From: Shimia sp. Alg240-R146
GTDB taxonomy: Bacteria; Pseudomonadota; Alphaproteobacteria; Rhodobacterales; Rhodobacteraceae
DNA length: 64,000 nt
Direction: 5' to 3'
Assembly (NCBI RefSeq): GCF_947331465.1
Contig: NZ_CAMZOK010000001.1
Coordinates: 1,364,001-1,428,000 of the forward strand
The notes beneath the pieces were generated by a model. That model was not told where the DNA came from. It was given only the letters and a program-made list of their open reading frames with translations, and did not search any database. The position numbers and the translations under genes are program-made. Of the stretch, positions 58,990 to 64,000 are shown piece after piece. Every line of letters begins with the position of its first letter. Within the stretch, counting starts at the first letter, position 1.

Positions 58990-60582
58990 ATGATGGACTT
59001 TTCCGCTTCTAAGGCAGTGAGGGGGCTCGCATTGGCGACTGCGGTGCTGACCTCAGGTGCCACGGGCCTGTTGGCGCAAGACAGCCCGAATATTCTAGTC
59101 ATATGGGGAGACGATGTCGGCAGATCCAACATCTCCGCCTATACGATGGGTATGATGGGATATCGCACGCCCAATATCGACCGCGTTGCCAACGAGGGTA
59201 TGATTTTCACCGATTACTATGGTGAGCAGTCGTGTACCGCTGGCCGGTCCTCTTACATCATGGGCCAGTCTGTGTTTCGGACCGGTTTGTCGAAAGTGGG
59301 CCTACCCGGTGCGGACCTTGGGATGCAGGAAGAAGACCCGACCATCGCCGGTCTGCTGAAGGCAGAAGGCTACATGACCGGTCAGTTCGGCAAGAACCAC
59401 CTAGGCGATCAAGATTCCCATTTGCCGACGAACCACGGTTTTGATGAATTTTTCGGAAATCTCTATCACCTGAACGCAGAGGAAGAGCCCGAGAACGAAG
59501 ATTATCCAGGTGATACAATTTTGGCAGATGGCCGCACCTTTCGGGAAGCGTTTGGTCCGCGTGGTGTGATCAAATCCTCTGCCGACGGTGAGATCGAAGA
59601 CACTGGTCCGTTGACCAAGAAACGTATGGAAACCGTTGACGAAGAAACCGTCGCGGCCACTATTGATTTCATCAAGCGTGCTAATGAACAGGGTAAACCG
59701 TTTTATGTTTGGTGGAGCGGAACACGAATGCACTTCCGCACGCACGTAAAAGACGAAATGCGTGCAAAAGCCAATGAAATCGTTGGTAAAACGGTGGATG
59801 AGTACACCGCCGGTATGATCGAACATGACATGCATGTCGGGCAGTTGCTGGACGTGCTGGACGAGCTTGGCATTGCCGACAACACAATCGTGCATTATTC
59901 GACCGACAATGGGCCACACTACAACACCTGGCCGGATGCCGCATCGACGCCTTTCTTTGGTGAGAAAAACACTAACTGGGAAGGCGGCTGGCGTGTGCCA
60001 TCGATGGTGCGTTGGCCCGGAAAAATCGAAGCGGGCGCGGTTTCCAACGAAATCATGCACCACATGGATTGGCTGCCGACGTATCTTGCAGCAGCAGGTA
60101 ATCCAAACATCAAGGAACAGCTGAAAGAAGGCGGTGTTCAAGCTATTGGGCGTGAATACAAAGTTCATCTGGACGGCTACAACTTCCTTCCGCATCTGAC
60201 CGGTGAGGAAGATGCTGGCCCGCGCGACGAGATCTTCTATTTCTCGGATGACGGTGATCTGACGGCGCTGCGCTATCAGGACTGGAAGATGATCTTCCTT
60301 GAGCAGCGCCAGTACACCACTTTGCGTGCTTGGGCTGAACCTTGGACCGAACTGCGCGTTCCACTGGTCTTCCACCTTCGTCGCGACCCTTACGAGCGCT
60401 CTTATCGCACGTCCAATACTTATTATGATTGGTTGATTGACAGGGTTTTCCTGCTGGTACCGGCGCAGCAATATGTGGCGCAGTTCCTGGCAACTTTCCA
60501 GGAATTCCCACCGCGTCAAAAAGCAGCCAGTTTCTCGCTTGAGCAGGTCATGGACCAAATGACCCAAGCGGTGGGTGACTGA
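58990..60582 (+). CDS. Exported sulfatase (arylsulfatase family)
   Basis: A 530-residue sulfatase. A signal peptide (ALATAVLTSGATGLLAQ) precedes the mature part. The metal-binding DD at residues 41-42 (WGDDVG) and the formylglycine site C82-T-A-G-R86 are visible; the nucleophile Cys is converted by a maturase in active enzymes. Later motifs are GKNHLGD, STDNGPH and FFGEKNTNWEGG. It hydrolyses sulfate esters in the periplasm; substrates in this group are aryl or carbohydrate sulfates. No maturase gene lies in the window. A strong terminator follows. Confidence 0.9.
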   Translation: MMDFSASKAVRGLALATAVLTSGATGLLAQDSPNILVIWGDDVGRSNISAYTMGMMGYRTPNIDRVANEGMIFTDYYGEQSCTAGRSSYIMGQSVFRTGLSKVGLPGADLGMQEEDPTIAGLLKAEGYMTGQFGKNHLGDQDSHLPTNHGFDEFFGNLYHLNAEEEPENEDYPGDTILADGRTFREAFGPRGVIKSSADGEIEDTGPLTKKRMETVDEETVAATIDFIKRANEQGKPFYVWWSGTRMHFRTHVKDEMRAKANEIVGKTVDEYTAGMIEHDMHVGQLLDVLDELGIADNTIVHYSTDNGPHYNTWPDAASTPFFGEKNTNWEGGWRVPSMVRWPGKIEAGAVSNEIMHHMDWLPTYLAAAGNPNIKEQLKEGGVQAIGREYKVHLDGYNFLPHLTGEEDAGPRDEIFYFSDDGDLTALRYQDWKMIFLEQRQYTTLRAWAEPWTELRVPLVFHLRRDPYERSYRTSNTYYDWLIDRVFLLVPAQQYVAQFLATFQEFPPRQKAASFSLEQVMDQMTQAVGD

Positions 60583-60594
60583 TCTAAAAATGTT

Positions 60595-60627
60595 TTGGCG
60601 GCCCCTGATTGGGGCCGCCTTTTTTTG
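60595..60627 (+). terminator. Strong rho-independent terminator after the sulfatase gene
   Basis: A 9-bp perfect stem GGCGGCCCC / GGGGCCGCC (60597-60605 and 60611-60619) with loop TGATT is followed by TTTTTTTT. This is the clearest terminator in the window. Confidence 0.93.
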
Positions 60628-60648
60628 TTTGTTTACGGGACTATTGGA

Positions 60649-62340
60649 ATGGTTATGCCAAAACCGCTTTTGACCGCTTTGGGCTGCGTCGGATTGTTCA
60701 TTTCTCAGCCATCATATGCGCAGCAAACACCCCCCAAACTTGTTTTGCAGATTACCGTAGACCAGTTGCGCGGCGATCTGATCGAACGCTACGGCGCCGA
60801 ATTGGGCGGCGGCGGGTTCAACCGTCTGCGCGCGGCAGGGGTGACCTATGTGAATGCCCACCATCGCCATGCCAACAACGAAACCGTCGTGGGCCACACC
60901 ACGCTTTCAACCGGCGCGGATCCTGCGATGCATGGGATGGTTGCCAACCTCTGGTATGACCGCGAAACCGGCAGTCAGTTTTATAATGTTCAAGACGCTG
61001 ATTACCCTTTGGTGGGGGCGGCCGGCATTGACGCGGGCAGCGAGATTGACCCGACACAGCGCGCCGCGACCACGGATGGACGCTCCCCGGGCAATATTCT
61101 GGTGAGCACAATCGCGGACGAAATCCAGATGTTTTTCGGCCCCAAGGCCAAGGTTTTTGGCGTTTCAGTCAAAGACCGTGGCGCAATCGCCATGGCGGGC
61201 CACAGTGGGCAGGCCTACTGGTTTTCCAAAGCCGAAGGGCGGTTTGTCACTTCGACGTTTTATCGTGACGACTACCCGCAATGGATGCAAGACTGGAACG
61301 ACAGCGGCAAGGTTGGCGCTTATGCGAACACTTGGTGGACGTTGCGCGACGCGCGCGACACTTATCTGTTTGGCGAACGCGATGATCAAACGTGGGAGAC
61401 GGATTTCCCCGGATATGGGCGGATTTTCCCGCACGACTTTGGACCGGCTGACAGCAAGTATTTTACCACGCTCCTGACGCTGAGCCCTGCGGGGGATTCC
61501 CTGACTGCTGATTTTGCCAAGACGCTGATGGATGCGGAAGACATTGGGCAAGATGACATCACCGACTACCTTTCGGTCAGTTTCAGCTCCACCGATTACG
61601 TCGGCCACATCTTTGGTCCTTCCTCGCTTGAGGCCGAAGACAACATTCGCAGGTTGGACGACACGCTTGCTGATTTTCTGGCGCATGTAGATGCCAAGGT
61701 GGGGCTGGATAACACGCTCGTTGTACTGTCCGCTGATCATGGTGCGCCAGACCATCCGGCCTATTTGGCGGAACATGGGATTATGGCCGACACCTTTGAT
61801 TTTGAACGAACCGATATGCAGCCCGGGACAGTGCGGTTGCGGGCAAAACTGGGCAGCACCGGTGGGCTGGTGCGTAATTTTTCAAACCCTTACGTTTATC
61901 TGGATCGCAGGGAAATCAGCAAACAGGGGCTTGAGTTCGCCACCGTCGCCGACGAATTGGCCAAAGAGCTGGCGCTGTTGCCGGGGATCGCTCGGGCAAT
62001 CCCGAGTTGGCGGTTGCGCGATGCCAAACTCGGCGACGATTCCATCTCGCAAGCTGTAAGGGCGAACTTCCATTCAGATCGGTCTGGCGACATCTACATT
62101 GTATTTGAGCCGCATTGGTTCATTGCAGATTTTGATGGTCTGACCGTGGCCAGCGCGCATGGCTCTCCGTGGGCGTATGACTCCCATGTTCCGATCATCG
62201 TCGCAGGCCCGGGCATCACACAGGCTCGCGTTTCGCGGCGGGTGGAAACCGTGGATGTGGCCGCCACCATTGCGACTTATCTTGGTACAAAACTGCCCTC
62301 CGGCGCCTTTGGTGCGCCGCTGGTCGAAGTCTTTCCCTAA
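60649..62340 (+). CDS. Exported alkaline phosphatase superfamily protein (PafA-like)
   Basis: A 563-residue exported phosphatase. The signal peptide LLTALGCVGLFISQPSYAQ precedes LVLQITVDQLRGDLIERYG with the metal-binding Asp. The nucleophile Thr is in NNETVVGHTTLSTG, and the second metal site is LSADHGAPDHP. The order and spacing match PafA-type phosphomonoesterases, whose nucleophile is Thr. It may release phosphate from organic phosphate outside the cell. The start is uncertain: ATG 60649 or ATG 60655, with GGAATGG just upstream of the second. It follows the sulfatase terminator and precedes MoxR. Confidence 0.88.
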   Translation: MVMPKPLLTALGCVGLFISQPSYAQQTPPKLVLQITVDQLRGDLIERYGAELGGGGFNRLRAAGVTYVNAHHRHANNETVVGHTTLSTGADPAMHGMVANLWYDRETGSQFYNVQDADYPLVGAAGIDAGSEIDPTQRAATTDGRSPGNILVSTIADEIQMFFGPKAKVFGVSVKDRGAIAMAGHSGQAYWFSKAEGRFVTSTFYRDDYPQWMQDWNDSGKVGAYANTWWTLRDARDTYLFGERDDQTWETDFPGYGRIFPHDFGPADSKYFTTLLTLSPAGDSLTADFAKTLMDAEDIGQDDITDYLSVSFSSTDYVGHIFGPSSLEAEDNIRRLDDTLADFLAHVDAKVGLDNTLVVLSADHGAPDHPAYLAEHGIMADTFDFERTDMQPGTVRLRAKLGSTGGLVRNFSNPYVYLDRREISKQGLEFATVADELAKELALLPGIARAIPSWRLRDAKLGDDSISQAVRANFHSDRSGDIYIVFEPHWFIADFDGLTVASAHGSPWAYDSHVPIIVAGPGITQARVSRRVETVDVAATIATYLGTKLPSGAFGAPLVEVFP

Positions 62341-62366
62341 ATCCGCACGACAGCAGGAGTAAGCGC

Positions 62367-63344
62367 ATGTCCCCCCTTGATCAGATCGCAGCCCTGCGTA
62401 CGCGTATGGGCGAAAGCATTATTGGCCAACGCGACGTGATCGAGCGGTTGATTATTGGATTGCTGGCAAATGGCAACTTGTTGATTGAAGGTTTGCCCGG
62501 GCTCGCAAAAACGCGCGCGGTCAAGGCTTTGTCCACCAACCTTGAGGCCGAATTTTCCCGCATCCAGTTTACGCCTGATATGCTGCCCGCTGATGTGACC
62601 GGCACCGAGGTGTATCACCAAACGTCGGAAGGCGCCGAGTTCCGCTTTGAGGCCGGACCGATATTTGCCAACGTTGTTTTGGCGGATGAGATCAACCGCG
62701 CCCCTGCGAAAGTGCAGGCCGCCCTTTTGGAAGCGATGGAAGAGCGGCAGGTCACGGTTGCGGGAACGACTCACAAAATGCCCCCGCTTTTTATCGTGAT
62801 GGCGACACAAAACCCGATTGAGCAGGAAGGCACATATCCATTGCCCGAAGCGCAGATGGACCGCTTCCTGATGCATGTCCAGGTGCTTTACCCGTCCGTT
62901 GAGGACGAGGTGGAGGTGATCCGGCTGGTGCGGCGCGAAGAGCAACAGACGCATGACAAAAGTGGAGCAACGGCACCCGAAGCGATTGCGCAGGACATCG
63001 TGTTTGCAGCACGGGCCGAGATCGGCAAAACCCACGTATCGGACGCGATGGATCGGTATATGGCCGATCTGGTGCAAGCAACGCGCACGCCGGCCGCGCT
63101 GTCGGAAGATCTTGCACGGTGGATCGATGTGGGTGCCAGCCCGCGGGCGTCGTTGGCCTTGGACAAATGTGCGCGGGCGCATGCGTGGTTGCAAAGCCGG
63201 GATTATGTCGATCCGGTGGATGTGCGCGCCATTTTGCATGATGTATTCCGGCACCGTTTGACCTTGTCGTTTGAGGCACAAGGCGACGGTGTGTCAGCCG
63301 ATCAGGTGATCGACGAGATCGCGGCGCAAGTCGCTTTGCCCTGA
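62367..63344 (+). CDS. MoxR family AAA ATPase
   Basis: A 325-residue AAA+ ATPase. Walker A is GLPGLAKT, Walker B is VVLADEINRAPAK with sensor regions ATQNPIEQEGTYPLPEAQMDRF, and the C-terminal lid domain is present. MoxR ATPases act as chaperones with DUF58 and von Willebrand A proteins. An AGGAG site lies eight bases before ATG 62367. The DUF58 gene starts 10 bases after its stop, the usual operon order. Confidence 0.94.
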   Translation: MSPLDQIAALRTRMGESIIGQRDVIERLIIGLLANGNLLIEGLPGLAKTRAVKALSTNLEAEFSRIQFTPDMLPADVTGTEVYHQTSEGAEFRFEAGPIFANVVLADEINRAPAKVQAALLEAMEERQVTVAGTTHKMPPLFIVMATQNPIEQEGTYPLPEAQMDRFLMHVQVLYPSVEDEVEVIRLVRREEQQTHDKSGATAPEAIAQDIVFAARAEIGKTHVSDAMDRYMADLVQATRTPAALSEDLARWIDVGASPRASLALDKCARAHAWLQSRDYVDPVDVRAILHDVFRHRLTLSFEAQGDGVSADQVIDEIAAQVALP

Positions 63345-63353
63345 GGCGAACGC

Positions 63354-64000
63354 ATGGCCGAAAAAACACGAGATTTTGATCCAAGGATACACGCCGATCA
63401 CGCCCACCTGCGACGGCTGTCAGGCGCCGCGCGGGGCTTGTCTTTGCTGCCGCGCCAACCGGTGCGGTCTGTTTTGAACGGGCGGCATACATCGCGGTTG
63501 CGGGGGCGGGGACTGAATTTCGAAGAGCTGCGGAATTACCAAATCGGGGATGATACGCGCACCATCGACTGGAAAGTCACAGCGCGTACAGGCAGCCCTT
63601 ATGTGCGGGTTTATACCGAAGAACGGGATCGGCCGGCCTTGTTGGTGGTTGATCAGCGGATGAGCATGTTTTTTGGCAGCCAACACACGATGAAATCGGT
63701 GACTGCCGCAGAGGCTGCGAGCTTGGCTGCATTTCGTATTCGGGCACAGGGTGACCGGGTTGGCGGCATCGTGTTTTCTGATGAATCCGTCGCAGAGTTA
63801 CGGCCCAAAGCGTCCGACATGGCGTTGAGCCGGGTTGTGTCTGCTATTGCCGATGCCAACTGTGCGCTGCGGGCGGACCGGATTGTGGCGCAGTCCATGC
63901 CGCTTAATCGCCCGCTGGAAGCGGCCGCGAGGATTGCCACAACCGGCAATCTTATCTTGGTGTTCTCTGACTTTGCCGAAGCGGACGGCAAAACCGAAAG
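63354..64000 (+). CDS. DUF58 domain-containing protein (3' partial)
   Basis: The frame runs off the right edge; 215 residues are visible. The DUF58 hallmark FEELRNYQIGDDTRTIDWK is followed by TARTGSPYVRVYTEERDRPALLVVD, the start of a von Willebrand A-like fold with a modified MIDAS (DQRMS). DUF58 proteins pair with MoxR ATPases. It starts at ATG 63354 within the MoxR operon; the DUF4381 and vWA genes that usually follow would lie outside the window. Confidence 0.9.
   Translation, partial: MAEKTRDFDPRIHADHAHLRRLSGAARGLSLLPRQPVRSVLNGRHTSRLRGRGLNFEELRNYQIGDDTRTIDWKVTARTGSPYVRVYTEERDRPALLVVDQRMSMFFGSQHTMKSVTAAEAASLAAFRIRAQGDRVGGIVFSDESVAELRPKASDMALSRVVSAIADANCALRADRIVAQSMPLNRPLEAAARIATTGNLILVFSDFAEADGKTE

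Noticed and set aside
59401..60567. Long open frame (388 codons) antisense to the sulfatase gene
   Set aside because: No domain and no start signal; the sulfatase motifs on the other strand are clear.
1..64000. tRNA, rRNA, CRISPR, prophage or insertion sequences
   Set aside because: Scanned by eye for T-arm-like motifs, regularly spaced repeats, transposases and integrases; none seen. A covariance-model scan would be decisive.

Overview
The window is ordinary chromosomal DNA of a marine alphaproteobacterium of the Roseobacter group (Rhodobacteraceae). This placement is an inference from gene content: argH followed by a small lipoprotein and lysA, ftsE-ftsX-plsC beside an MJ0042-type zinc-ribbon protein, phbA-phbB, a TIGR02302/DUF4175 protein, tripartite tricarboxylate and Liv-type transporters, and several betaine-type catabolic genes. 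I saw no rRNA, tRNA, CRISPR array, insertion sequence or prophage. Both edges cut genes: a TPR protein on the left and a DUF58 protein on the right.

Layout. 1-23 kb is mostly housekeeping: isoprenoid genes (ispE, polyprenyl synthase), a tRNA methyltransferase, a YddG-like exporter with its LysR regulator, the PHB genes phbA and phbB, an EAL protein, a sterol-desaturase-like membrane oxygenase, a TlpA thioredoxin, argH, two small lipoproteins, lysA, a DUF4175 protein, ftsEX, plsC and an FMN-binding protein. 23-34.7 kb is a tricarboxylate module: tricarballylate oxidation (tcuA, tcuB), a divergent LysR regulator, a fused TctA-TctB permease with its TctC binding protein, a PrpF/oxalomesaconate-type isomerase, a tandem universal stress protein, a D-2-hydroxyacid dehydrogenase and a TctD/TctE two-component system.

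34.7-53.2 kb is the most unusual part. Two operons diverge from a 59-bp gap. Leftward are a dimethylglycine-dehydrogenase-like flavoprotein, two tandem enolase-superfamily proteins and a glutamate-semialdehyde-aminomutase-like aminotransferase. Rightward are an RpiR regulator, a CntA-type Rieske oxygenase, an aldehyde dehydrogenase and a carboxymuconolactone-decarboxylase-like protein. After a 283-bp gap come a class III aminotransferase, an ectoine-hydrolase-like M24 enzyme, an ArgE-like deacetylase and a complete Liv-type ABC importer. Read together, they suggest uptake and stepwise N-demethylation of a betaine-like or cyclic amino-acid osmolyte. The substrate cannot be read from the sequence.

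53.2-64 kb holds a KDG-type sugar kinase with a GntR regulator, a GGDEF-EAL protein, an M24 peptidase, a D-lyxose-isomerase-like cupin, an exported sulfatase, an exported PafA-like alkaline phosphatase, and the start of a MoxR-DUF58 operon. Many genes overlap by 1-4 bases (ATGA, GTGA or TGATG), which marks the operons. Hairpins lie between binding-protein and permease genes in both the tct and liv operons. An 11-base-period repeat (CGTCGGTA core) occurs at two loci 30 kb apart.
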